Assembly (NCBI GenBank): GCA_018222805.1
Contig: JAAEZQ010000027.1
Coordinates: forward strand, 1 to 44,076
Direction of reading: 5' to 3'
DNA length: 44,076 bases
Origin: Vibrionaceae bacterium
GTDB taxonomy: Bacteria > Pseudomonadota > Gammaproteobacteria > Enterobacterales > Vibrionaceae
This document shows positions 1-8,247 of this stretch, one piece after another. Under the pieces are notes generated by a model. That model searched no databases and was not told the origin of the DNA. It saw only the letters and a program-made list of their open reading frames with translations. How positions within the stretch are numbered: the first letter of the stretch is position 1; the number at the start of each line of letters is the position of its first letter. The translations under genes were made by a program, and so were the position numbers.

Positions 1-545
1 TTAGTCAATATCAGAAACGTTCCATGTTTGGCGGCATCGGTTTATTTTGCGATGACGCTATGTTCGCTCTTGTCAGCAACGACTGTTGTTATTTACGCGG
101 TGGTAATGGGCTAGACGAAGAGTTGATTCGACTAAATTGTGAAAAATATAAACACGTCAAGAGACAAACGACGGCAACCGTTAACTATTATGATGTAACA
201 GAGCTATTTGAATCCGGATTTTCAGGATTGGATGAACTGTTGCAAAAGTCAATTGAGTACTCAGTTAAGGAACGCAAATACCAAAAATCTTCAGCGAGTA
301 GACGGCTGAGAGATCTACCTAACATGCAACTTACGCTTGAGCGTATGGTGAAAAAAGCAGGCGTTGATGACGTTGAGGCATTTTTGACGCTCGGGCCAGT
401 GGAAGTCTTTAATAAAGTAAGACAGGCATACGGCAACGATGTGGATGTCAAATTGCTGTGGAAGTTTGCCGGTGCGATAGATGGAGTGCACTGGAAACTC
501 ATTCAAGAGCCACGGAAAAAACAGTTATTGGAACTGTGTGATTAA
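1..545 (+). CDS. tfoX: TfoX/Sxy-family competence regulator, 5'-truncated
   Basis: Regulator of natural competence; in Vibrio, TfoX links chitin sensing to expression of the DNA-uptake pilus and type VI genes. The reading frame is open from the first base of the window and the signature MFGGIGLF begins at base 24, preceded in frame by SQYQKRS, so the true start lies upstream and roughly 20-25 residues are missing. The visible 173 residues contain the TfoX N-terminal domain (to about residue 85) and the C-terminal helix-hairpin-type domain (LRDLPNMQLTLERMVKKAGV onward), so both halves are present. The neighbours (two-component pair, DUF945 protein, serC) match the remembered setting of V. cholerae tfoX (VC1153), which favours TfoX over its paralogue TfoY. 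Family confidence is high; the tfoX versus tfoY choice rests on synteny. Confidence 0.88.
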   Translation, partial: SQYQKRSMFGGIGLFCDDAMFALVSNDCCYLRGGNGLDEELIRLNCEKYKHVKRQTTATVNYYDVTELFESGFSGLDELLQKSIEYSVKERKYQKSSASRRLRDLPNMQLTLERMVKKAGVDDVEAFLTLGPVEVFNKVRQAYGNDVDVKLLWKFAGAIDGVHWKLIQEPRKKQLLELCD

Positions 546-663
546 GGTGATGGATTCGCGCAATGATTGATTTTTCTTTGCGTTAGCGATTCGCAAAAGT
601 AAGTGTCGAAAGTAGAAAAAGGATGTTGACGCTTTTGGCCGCTTCACTTTAATTAATTATTGC

Positions 664-707
664 AACCAAATAAAAACCGAGGCCTTAGCCTCGGTTTTTA
701 TTTGGTT
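664..707. terminator. Bidirectional intrinsic terminator between tfoX and the OMP gene
   Basis: A perfect 20-bp inverted repeat (664-683 and 688-707, loop CTTA). The GC core CCGAGGC/GCCTCGG is flanked by A-runs on one side and T-runs on the other, so it can terminate both the plus-strand tfoX transcript and the minus-strand outer-membrane protein transcript. Confidence 0.9.
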
Positions 708-715
708 GTTTCAAA

Positions 716-1261
716 CTAGAACTTGAAACGTGTAGTGAACATAACTTGATCACCATAGAAGTCGTTAATACGTGCTTCTGCGCCTAGAGAGAATAACTCA
801 GTTGAGTGGAAACGTGCATAGGCTGCACCCATCCAGTCGTCGTTATCATCAATAGAAACGTAACCAACTTTACCACCCACTTCTAATTGAGGTCCTAACC
901 ATTGACGAACGCCTAGGTTTAGTTCCATACCAACATCTGTGCTGCTTGAGTGAGATGGTTGGACAACACGCATTAGCATTTCGCCAGTTAGGTCTGCCCA
1001 GTTATTTAGCGGCGAATGAAAACCAAAACCCGCTGCTGAATCAAAGTCGCTTTCAAACTCAGAATCGATACGAGCTACGACATGCGCATTTGGGTGAATT
1101 GATTTGCTGACTCCAGCACCAAATGTCACAGGGCTTGCGCCAATGCGAGCTTCGAAGTAGTCGTAGCTAAAGTTGCTCATAGTTGCTGGCGTATTGCCGT
1201 TTGCAGCTAGGGCATGGCTTGATGCTAACAATAGGGCTGTGGCTAATAGTGTCTTACGCAT
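716..1261 (-). CDS. Small outer-membrane beta-barrel protein
   Basis: 181 residues from the chosen ATG at 1261. This start gives a clean Sec signal peptide (MRKTLLATALLLASSHALA, cleavage after ALA); the longer in-frame version adds 32 hydrophilic residues before it and is unlikely. The mature protein is a series of short amphipathic strands (for example VMFTTRFKF at the end) and finishes with a C-terminal Phe, the Bam-recognition signature of outer-membrane proteins. About eight strands seem possible. I do not recognise a specific family; it resembles conserved Vibrio proteins found beside tfoX. No ligand or transport role can be read from the sequence. Confidence 0.75.
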   Translation of the reverse strand: MRKTLLATALLLASSHALAANGNTPATMSNFSYDYFEARIGASPVTFGAGVSKSIHPNAHVVARIDSEFESDFDSAAGFGFHSPLNNWADLTGEMLMRVVQPSHSSSTDVGMELNLGVRQWLGPQLEVGGKVGYVSIDDNDDWMGAAYARFHSTELFSLGAEARINDFYGDQVMFTTRFKF

Positions 1262-1464
1262 AACTAACGATAAACCTTGTTTATTTTTCCATGAATCCAA
1301 GCAAGAGCTTGAACCTTGATCTAATTTGTCCGACATCATAATCAAAAGAAAGGTCAACGACCAACATAAATGTGTCGATGTTTTGTCAATTAACTTAATT
1401 GTTATTTAGTTTAAGCAAAATGTGCGCCATATGTTCATGTATAGCGCAACTCGGCTGGTTTTGT

Positions 1465-1962
1465 TTACTCGCCAAAACTTGCCCTGCGCTCTGCCATTGC
1501 ATTTAGAATGGCTTCTGAGTCAAGAACGGTTGTCCAAGACAATAAGTCATCATCATTTTCGATCACGAATGAAGTTAGTTGGGAGACGATGACCTGTCTT
1601 AGTTCATCTCCTTTCCAAGGTTTGGCAATGTAGTAATCTAAGCTATCGTGATTGATGGCTTCAACGGTGTCTTCCAATCCAGCCTGACCTGTCAGTAATA
1701 CTTTGCGCGCATTTTTTGCGTCGGAACTTTGGCTCAGTTCGATCAAAAAGCTGATTCCGGTTTGCTCTGGCATAATATGATCACATAAAATTAGCGCAAG
1801 TTTGACTTCCTCTTCCGCCATGTCCTCAATTACCTGTCTTGCTTCTGTCACGGACTCAGCGCCTTCTAGAGTAAAGTGTTCTTCGAGGGGAGCCAAATCT
1901 TGCAACACACTATCTAAGACTTCTCTTTCGTCATCGACGCATAAAATCAGGTACTTTGTCAT
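1465..1962 (-). CDS. Single-domain response regulator (receiver plus short C-tail)
   Basis: 165 residues. A CheY-like receiver domain occupies about residues 3-130, with all expected phosphotransfer residues: acidic pair D10/D11, phospho-acceptor D61 (LCDHIMPEQTG), T91 and K114 (AKPW). The tail of about 35 residues has no recognisable output domain, so it likely acts through protein contact. Its ATG overlaps the stop of the upstream kinase gene by 4 bp (ATGA), showing translational coupling and making it the probable cognate partner. Its receiver is closely similar in length and layout to the degenerate receiver at the N-terminus of that kinase. Confidence 0.88.
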   Translation of the reverse strand: MTKYLILCVDDEREVLDSVLQDLAPLEEHFTLEGAESVTEARQVIEDMAEEEVKLALILCDHIMPEQTGISFLIELSQSSDAKNARKVLLTGQAGLEDTVEAINHDSLDYYIAKPWKGDELRQVIVSQLTSFVIENDDDLLSWTTVLDSEAILNAMAERRASFGE

Positions 1963-3899
1963 ATTTCATCTCCTTCTTCGATGACTGGCAACCAGACTGT
2001 CATACGAGTGTATTTGTCGAGTTCTGACTCAACTTCAATCCATCCGTGGTGAGCGGTAACGATTTGCTGGCAGATAGAAAGCCCGATCCCCAAGCCAAAA
2101 TTACCTACTTTTTTGGTCGTAAAGTTGAGTTCAAAAATTGACGTCTTTTGTGATTCCGGAATGCCGCATCCATTGTCTTCGAATGAAATAACGGCATATC
2201 GTTTTTTATTTTTTTCTACCAACCTTGTCTGGATTCTTAACACACCTTTATCTGGAAAAGCGTCAATAGCGTTTGAAATCAGGTTAGTCCAAACCTGCTG
2301 CAAAGCGATAGGCTGACAAAGAATATGAGGTAACTTATCGTAGTCTGTTGAGACTTGGTGAACTTTTAACTTGTTTTCGAAAATAACAAGGGTGTCCTCG
2401 ATCCCTTCGTGTATATCGGCGTAATGCATGCTTTCATCGTCGGCGCGTGCATAACCTTTTAAGCTTTTTACCATGTCTGCGATGCGGGCTGCACATACAT
2501 TGATGGAACGTAGTGAAGCGCCTGCTTTATGATATTGCTCAAGTGTGCCAAGCGTCTGAGAAGCACGATCTTGTTTTTTAGCTAACTGAGCCAGCAACTC
2601 ATTATCTGACTCCAAGCCTAGATTCACGACTTTTTTGGCTAACGTGCGATCTGGCAGGACAGGGTTAAGTTGTTTTACTCGTGTTCTTAGTTCCGCGGTA
2701 GAGGCGGGTTTAGCACTTTGGGCTTGAGAAAGCAGTTGTACGCCTTTGCTCTGTACATCTGAAGCAGGAAGTTCGGTTAGTAGACTTTCGAGGGTATGAG
2801 TGAGATTTTCTACCCCTCTTAAAATGGCTGCGATAGGGTTATTGAGTTCATGAGCAACACCAGCAACAAGCTGACCAAGCATGGCCATTTTTTCTCGCTC
2901 TATTAATTGCTGATGAGCCGACTCTAACGACTCAAGTGTTTTTTGCAGTTGTAGTTTGGTATTGATGCTGCGTTGCAAACGTCTATTAAAGTGGCGAAGT
3001 AGTAAGTTAGTGAAGAGCGGCAGCAGATTGGAATCACTCTGCATGACATTGTGGAACACTTGGCGGTCGAGTTTGATTACTTCCGTCTTCGATAATGTCA
3101 GGGCAGTAGAAAAGGAGTTTTCACCAGTCACAAATGACATACTGCCGACAATGTTACCTTTTGCATATCGAACGACTTCTCGTTGAACACCTTGCTCATC
3201 TTTTTTATATAGAGCAACGTCTCCGTTGGTAATAAACCAGAGAAAGTTGTTGGGTTCACCTTCAACCGTTAATAAATGATCTGGTGAGTAGGTACGGCAG
3301 GCGTGGGTATCATCACTGTCTTTGAAAAAGAGCAGCAAGGCTGTAATGACTTGCTCTGCCAGCTCTGCATCTGGCATTGAGTGGTAGTCATGCAGAAAAC
3401 CCGCTTGATATTTCTTCATCTGATTTTCGACGTGTGCTCGAAGCAATTTATGCTGATCCAGCACTTGGCTATAGCCGAGCAAGTCGTCATGACAGTAGCG
3501 TAAAATAAACTGGGTTAGCTCCTTTTGAACGGTATTAAACAAAACTTTATCAGGGAGGGGCTTTGTTAGGCAGTGGTCTAATCTACCTTCATTGACGGCA
3601 GTAAGAATCGCTTGGATATCCGAGGAGCAACTGATGAGGATTTTTCGCGCGCTTTCTGTATGTGGCGCTCGGTCAAGACCAATGAGAAAATCCACGCCGT
3701 TAAAATGAGCATGGTGGCTGGCGATGACTAGTGCGACCGTCTGATTCTGTTGTTCGAGGTATTCAAGCGCACTTTGCGCTTCTTCAATGGATTCAACAGA
3801 AAAAATATCAAACTTGCTAGCGAAAGCAGACAGTTCCAATCGAAACTGTTCAGCACTGATTGGATTGTTATCAAGACACAATACAGCGTAGCGGTTCAC
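1959..3899 (-). CDS. Soluble hybrid histidine kinase: pseudo-receiver, cNMP-binding-like, HisKA, HATPase
   Basis: 646 residues without membrane segments. Order: receiver-like domain (about 3-130) in which the phospho-acceptor Asp is replaced by Ser61 while K113 is kept; linker; a cyclic-nucleotide-binding-type beta-barrel (about 190-300, with GEPNNFLWFITNGDVAL and GNIVGSMSFVTGENSFSTA); coiled coil (about 310-340); H-box with phospho-histidine H350 (GVAHELNNP); an unusually long helical insert; N-box N539/N543, G1 DNGCGIP, G2 GLGIG of the ATPase domain. It starts at GTG 3899 with GGAG about 11 nt upstream; no closer ATG would preserve the receiver start. It is co-transcribed with the response regulator just downstream. 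The input is probably cytosolic; the Ser at 61 means the receiver cannot be phosphorylated in the usual way. Confidence 0.88.
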   Translation of the reverse strand: MNRYAVLCLDNNPISAEQFRLELSAFASKFDIFSVESIEEAQSALEYLEQQNQTVALVIASHHAHFNGVDFLIGLDRAPHTESARKILISCSSDIQAILTAVNEGRLDHCLTKPLPDKVLFNTVQKELTQFILRYCHDDLLGYSQVLDQHKLLRAHVENQMKKYQAGFLHDYHSMPDAELAEQVITALLLFFKDSDDTHACRTYSPDHLLTVEGEPNNFLWFITNGDVALYKKDEQGVQREVVRYAKGNIVGSMSFVTGENSFSTALTLSKTEVIKLDRQVFHNVMQSDSNLLPLFTNLLLRHFNRRLQRSINTKLQLQKTLESLESAHQQLIEREKMAMLGQLVAGVAHELNNPIAAILRGVENLTHTLESLLTELPASDVQSKGVQLLSQAQSAKPASTAELRTRVKQLNPVLPDRTLAKKVVNLGLESDNELLAQLAKKQDRASQTLGTLEQYHKAGASLRSINVCAARIADMVKSLKGYARADDESMHYADIHEGIEDTLVIFENKLKVHQVSTDYDKLPHILCQPIALQQVWTNLISNAIDAFPDKGVLRIQTRLVEKNKKRYAVISFEDNGCGIPESQKTSIFELNFTTKKVGNFGLGIGLSICQQIVTAHHGWIEVESELDKYTRMTVWLPVIEEGDEI

Positions 3900-4085
3900 A
3901 GGTATTTGAGCTCCGATTAAAACTTCTCCAAGCAGACTCTATCAATAAAAATATGGAATGAGTGCGAGCTGAGTATGATTCCTGATTAATGGTCTAGAAT
4001 AAGCAACAATAGTCTGATTTATCTCAATGTTTTATCCACCGAGGGTTTGGGTTAGACTGAACACAAATACCTGAAAAGTGACGTT

Positions 4086-5351
4086 ATGCAAAATCTTAAA
4101 AAACTTGGCGCCATTGGCGGTGCAATTTCACTCGCGCTTTGTTGGCCACTTGCAGTTGGTCAAATAGGCCAGTCCATCATTGAAGATAGTATCGCGAATG
4201 TGAACGATGAAATGCTCAAAGGAGAAGTCATTGAGTATCAACGCGGGTACTTGTCTTCGGCTGTGTTAACTCGATATACAGTGGTTGACCCTGAGCTAAA
4301 GACACTGCTAATCAGTGACAATGTTCCAACAACTTTTGATGTGACCAGTGATGTGAGTCATGGTCTGACGAGTCTTACTGCAGATTCAAAATTAGTAGAT
4401 AGCGACTCTGTGCCGCTTACGTTGCGCAGTCAGACTCAGCTCAATGGTAATACCGCGTTTACACTTAATCTAGATAGTTGGCATTACCGAAATGAAGTCG
4501 AAGATCTTTCGGTATCGACAAGCCCGGTAAACGTATCGGGTAATGTGACGGTTTTGGGAGACCTCAATTATCAGGTTTCTGTCCCTTATGTTCAGGTTGA
4601 TTTCGGCAATGGGGATGAGTTGCATTTGAACGGTTTAACCGGGCAGGGTAAAGGAAAACAAGTTAAAGGCTACTGGTTAGGCGAGCAGGCTTTTTCTTTA
4701 GAGAAACTGGATGTGGTGGACTCTGCCATGACCCCAGTATTTTTCATTGAAAATGCAAATTACAGTGGTAACACCGCTACGGATGAGGCGGGTGAAAAGC
4801 TGAATAGCCAGTTCAATCTTGCAGCGCAAACCATGCGATTGACGGATGGCACGGATGTTGACAACTTTAAGCTCGACTTTTCTATCAAGGATGTAGATAG
4901 CCAATCGTTTGATCAGATTATGTCGATTTATCAGAGCTCAGCGGTGTTGAGCGAGCAAGAAATCAACAGCCTGTTACCTCACATTGATACGTTGTTTAAC
5001 AAAGGTTTTAACCTTTCCGTTAATGAACTGTCGCTCGCGTTTGGTGAAGGTACGTTCCATAACGAATGGGAATTGTCTGTCCCACAAGGCACTGAGCAAA
5101 TCACGCAGAACCCGATGAAGTTGGTCAATGTGACTAACGGAGCCTTGAGTACTTATTTCTCCGATGAATTGGTTGAGCGTTATCCGTTTATTCAAGAAGG
5201 GATAGATGAACTGTTAATCATGGAGTTAATAGAAAAAGTTGAGGGTGGTTATCAACTTAAAGCTCAAATTGGTGATGGAAAGTTAAAATTCGAAAACGGA
5301 CACGAATTTCCCTTGATCGCGCTATTGATGCCTGCTTTGATGCAAAAATAG
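4086..5351 (+). CDS. DUF945 (YdgA-family) exported protein
   Basis: 421 residues. The N-terminus has a hydrophobic segment (about 8-26, AIGGAISLALCWPLAVG) that acts as a signal or membrane anchor. The remainder matches the DUF945 pattern seen in E. coli YdgA: QSIIEDSIANVN near the start, then long beta-rich stretches and a C-terminal FENGHEFPL motif. Family members are inner-membrane or periplasmic with unclear function. The gene is divergent from the two-component operon with about 185 bp between them and is followed by a strong terminator, so it appears monocistronic. Confidence 0.85.
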   Translation: MQNLKKLGAIGGAISLALCWPLAVGQIGQSIIEDSIANVNDEMLKGEVIEYQRGYLSSAVLTRYTVVDPELKTLLISDNVPTTFDVTSDVSHGLTSLTADSKLVDSDSVPLTLRSQTQLNGNTAFTLNLDSWHYRNEVEDLSVSTSPVNVSGNVTVLGDLNYQVSVPYVQVDFGNGDELHLNGLTGQGKGKQVKGYWLGEQAFSLEKLDVVDSAMTPVFFIENANYSGNTATDEAGEKLNSQFNLAAQTMRLTDGTDVDNFKLDFSIKDVDSQSFDQIMSIYQSSAVLSEQEINSLLPHIDTLFNKGFNLSVNELSLAFGEGTFHNEWELSVPQGTEQITQNPMKLVNVTNGALSTYFSDELVERYPFIQEGIDELLIMELIEKVEGGYQLKAQIGDGKLKFENGHEFPLIALLMPALMQK

Positions 5352-5396
5352 ACAGCTACTGTTAGTTAATTGCGCTCATATGGCGTTTTCAATTTA

Positions 5397-5420
5397 AAAA
5401 GAGGTCGTAGGACCTCTTTT
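5397..5420 (+). terminator. Intrinsic terminator of the DUF945 gene
   Basis: Perfect 10-bp stem AAAAGAGGTC/GACCTCTTTT with a GTAG loop, followed by a T-rich tract, 45 bp after the DUF945 stop codon. Confidence 0.88.
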
Positions 5421-5612
5421 CTTGTTTTTATCGCCGTAAAAACGTGATATACCCAACATATATCAAGATGAAGGCATCGGAGCTTTGTTAGAGAGTTTTC
5501 GCACGATAAATAGTGTCTGCGCTGATGACCACACAAGCCTTCCCTAGCCGACATCTCGAGATTATTTGAGTACATTAATTTCGACATATATTTAGCAGGA
5601 GCAATGAGCATC

Positions 5613-6707
5613 ATGGAACAAAATACGGACATCGTATTTAACTTCAGCGCAGGACCAGCAGGTCTGCCAAAAGCAGTTATGCAACAAGCACAAAACGAAC
5701 TATTAAACTGGCAAGGTCTGGGCACATCCGTGATGGAAATTAGCCACCGAAGCAAGGAGTTCATTAAAGTTGCAGAAGAGGCTGAGCAAGATCTGCGTGA
5801 CCTTTTAAATATTCCAGAGAACTACAAAGTCCTATTTTGCCAAGGTGGCGCTCGCGCTCAGTTTGCTGCTGTACCACTTAACCTTCTAGGTGAAGCAAAA
5901 GTAGCCACTTATATTGATGGCGGTTACTGGGCTGAAAGTGCAGTTGCGGAAGCGAAAAAATACTGCGAACCTGATGTTTTTGATGCGAAAACGGAAATTG
6001 ATGGCAAACTGGCGGTAAAGCCTGCAAGTGAATGGGAAATTGCGCCAGAAGCGGCGTATGTTCACTTCTGCCCTAACGAAACCATCGACGGTATTGAAAT
6101 CAACGATTTGCCTGTTACGGACAAGCCAATTGTTGCAGACATGTCTTCCACTATTCTTTCGCGTGAAATCGACGTTTCCAAATACGGCGTTATCTATGCG
6201 GGTGCTCAGAAAAACATTGGCCCATCTGGTATTTCTATCGTTATCGTGCGTGATGATTTATTGGGTCTGGCGAAACAAGAGCTGCCTAGCATTCTAGACT
6301 ACACCGTACTTGCAGAAAAAGAGTCTATGTTTAACACGCCTCCAACATTTGCTTGGTACCTATCTGGTCTCGTATTCAAATGGCTAAAAGCAGAGGGTGG
6401 CGTTAAGAGTATCGAGAAAGTGAATCGTGCAAAAGCGAAATTGCTTTACGATTTCATCGATCAGTCAGATTTCTACCGTAACGGTATCCACTCTGCGAAC
6501 CGCTCACTAATGAACGTACCGTTCCAGTTAGCGAAGCCAGAGCTTGATAGCACTTTCTTAGAGCTAGCCGATGCTAAAGGCTTGAAGTCTCTGAAAGGTC
6601 ACCGTGCCGTAGGTGGTATGCGTGCGTCAATCTACAACGCAATGACACTAGAAGGTGTTGAGGCGCTTGTGAACTTTATGAAAGAGTTCGAAGAAAAGTA
6701 CGCCTAG
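5613..6707 (+). CDS. serC: Phosphoserine aminotransferase
   Basis: Converts 3-phosphohydroxypyruvate to phosphoserine with glutamate (serine pathway) and also serves pyridoxal phosphate synthesis. 364 residues, standard for SerC. Seen: start [13 protein letters not shown]-lysine motif [12 protein letters not shown] with K200, [14 protein letters not shown] near residue 45 and C-terminal [14 protein letters not shown]. An in-frame ATG at 5604 lies only 2 nt from the AGGAG (5597-5601), whereas 5613 lies 11 nt away and gives the usual family N-terminus; 5613 is preferred but not certain. It is separated from dsdA by a terminator. Confidence 0.96.
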   Translation: MEQNTDIVFNFSAGPAGLPKAVMQQAQNELLNWQGLGTSVMEISHRSKEFIKVAEEAEQDLRDLLNIPENYKVLFCQGGARAQFAAVPLNLLGEAKVATYIDGGYWAESAVAEAKKYCEPDVFDAKTEIDGKLAVKPASEWEIAPEAAYVHFCPNETIDGIEINDLPVTDKPIVADMSSTILSREIDVSKYGVIYAGAQKNIGPSGISIVIVRDDLLGLAKQELPSILDYTVLAEKESMFNTPPTFAWYLSGLVFKWLKAEGGVKSIEKVNRAKAKLLYDFIDQSDFYRNGIHSANRSLMNVPFQLAKPELDSTFLELADAKGLKSLKGHRAVGGMRASIYNAMTLEGVEALVNFMKEFEEKYA

Positions 6708-6730
6708 TTTGAACCAACGCTGAACTGCTC

Positions 6731-6754
6731 AAAGCGTCGCACTTGCGGCGCTTT
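6731..6754 (+). terminator. Intrinsic terminator of serC
   Basis: Ten-base-pair stem AAAGCGTCGC/GCGGCGCTTT (one T-G wobble) with loop ACTT and a trailing T-run, 23 bp after the serC stop. Confidence 0.88.
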
Positions 6755-6853
6755 TGTTTAACTAACCAATGCTTGGGTAAATGAGCCAAACAGAATACCA
6801 CTTTTCATGTTGAGCACTTTACCTCGGCAAAGATTGAATAAGGTGGGATTAAC

Positions 6854-8191
6854 ATGGATTTGCTCGACACCGAAGAACTACAAAAACAATTTCCCCTCCT
6901 AACGCAGTTAATCGATTTGAAAGAAGTCTGCTGGTTTAACCCAAATGTGACCTCTTTAGAAGAGGGCTTACCCTATGTTGGTTTAGACGCCGTAGATATT
7001 GATGCTGCGAGCCAGCGCCTAAAGCGATTCGCGCCTTACATAATGAAAGCTTTTCCTGAAACTGAATCCTCTAATGGTATTATTGAATCGCCTATTGTTG
7101 ATATTCCGAAGATGAAAGCTTGTCTGGAAACCCAGTATAAAACCCCGATCTCGGGTCGCTTACTGTTGAAGAAGGACAGCCATTTACCCATCTCTGGCTC
7201 TATCAAAGCGCGTGGTGGTATTTACGAGGTACTGACGCATGCTGAAAAACTCGCAATAGAAGCAGGATTGCTGGCGGAAGAGGATGACTACAGTAAGCTC
7301 ATTAGCGAAGAATTTCGGCAGTTTTTCCAACAATACTCAATCGCAGTAGGTTCGACAGGCAACTTAGGTATGTCGATTGGCATAATGAGTGCAAAACTTG
7401 GGTTTTCTGTTTCAGTCCACATGTCTGCCGATGCTCGCCAATGGAAGAAAGACAAACTCCGTTCTCATGGTGTTAACGTTGTTGAGTACGAACAAGATTA
7501 CGGCGTAGCGGTGGAGCAGGGTCGTAAAGAAGCTGAGCAAGATCCTAACTGTTTTTTTATTGATGACGAAAATTCGCAAACTCTATTCTTGGGATATTCA
7601 GTCGCAGGGGAGCGTTTAAAGCAGCAGTTTGAAGAGTTAGGTATTGCGGTTGATGAACACCATCCACTGTTTGTCTACTTACCATGTGGGGTTGGTGGCG
7701 GACCCGGTGGGGTCGCATTTGGCCTCAAAATGGCTTTTGGTGACAACGTCCATTGTATTTTTGCTGAGCCAACTCATTCTCCCTGCATGTTATTAGGTGT
7801 GCATACTGGTTTGCACGACCAAATTTCAGTTCAGGATTTAGGTATTGATAATGTTACCGCCGCTGATGGTTTAGCGGTAGGAAGAGCTTCCGGTTTTGTC
7901 GGGAGGGCGATGGAAAGGTTGTTAGACGGGTATTACACCATTTCTGATCAACGTATGTACCATCATTTAGGTCAGTTGAGTGAACTTGAAAATATCCGTC
8001 TTGAACCCTCTGCGCTTGCTGGAATGGTCGGAGCGGTTCATGTATCGAATAACAGTGAATATCGGGATCGTATGCAAATTAGCAAGGATAAACTTAGTGG
8101 TGCAACGCATCTCGTTTGGGCAACGGGTGGTGGTATGGTTCCAGAAGCAGAAATGGCGGCATATTTAGCTCATTCAGAACACTGTGTTTGA
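6854..8191 (+). CDS. dsdA: D-serine ammonia-lyase (D-serine dehydratase)
   Basis: PLP enzyme that deaminates D-serine to pyruvate and ammonia. 445 residues, the usual DsdA length. Seen: PLP-lysine motif [12 protein letters not shown] with K118 (the same position as in E. coli DsdA), N-terminal WFNPN, substrate-loop STGNLG, and the phosphate-binding glycine loop CGVGGGPGG. The SD is AAGGTGGGA, 9 nt upstream of the ATG. Unlike the E. coli locus there is no dsdC regulator or dsdX permease beside it; it stands downstream of serC behind a terminator, so a detoxification or serine-turnover role is inferred. Confidence 0.95.
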   Translation: MDLLDTEELQKQFPLLTQLIDLKEVCWFNPNVTSLEEGLPYVGLDAVDIDAASQRLKRFAPYIMKAFPETESSNGIIESPIVDIPKMKACLETQYKTPISGRLLLKKDSHLPISGSIKARGGIYEVLTHAEKLAIEAGLLAEEDDYSKLISEEFRQFFQQYSIAVGSTGNLGMSIGIMSAKLGFSVSVHMSADARQWKKDKLRSHGVNVVEYEQDYGVAVEQGRKEAEQDPNCFFIDDENSQTLFLGYSVAGERLKQQFEELGIAVDEHHPLFVYLPCGVGGGPGGVAFGLKMAFGDNVHCIFAEPTHSPCMLLGVHTGLHDQISVQDLGIDNVTAADGLAVGRASGFVGRAMERLLDGYYTISDQRMYHHLGQLSELENIRLEPSALAGMVGAVHVSNNSEYRDRMQISKDKLSGATHLVWATGGGMVPEAEMAAYLAHSEHCV

Positions 8192-8204
8192 TGCTTCCAA
8201 ATAA

Positions 8205-8232
8205 AAAGGGCTCATCTTGTGATGAGCCCTTT
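8205..8232. terminator. Bidirectional terminator between dsdA and cydC
   Basis: Perfect 12-bp stem AAAGGGCTCATC/GATGAGCCCTTT with a TTGT loop, lying between the convergent dsdA and cydC stop codons and flanked by A- and T-rich sequence on the two sides. Confidence 0.9.
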
Positions 8233-8247
8233 GCGTATCTTTTAGAT

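Noticed and set aside
1..545. tfoY instead of tfoX
   Set aside because: The family cannot separate the two on a truncated sequence by eye, but the neighbours match the tfoX locus.
5366..5764. A 132-codon minus-strand gene overlapping the serC start
   Set aside because: Its 5' third is antisense to serC and its 3' third runs through the DUF945 terminator; no SD.
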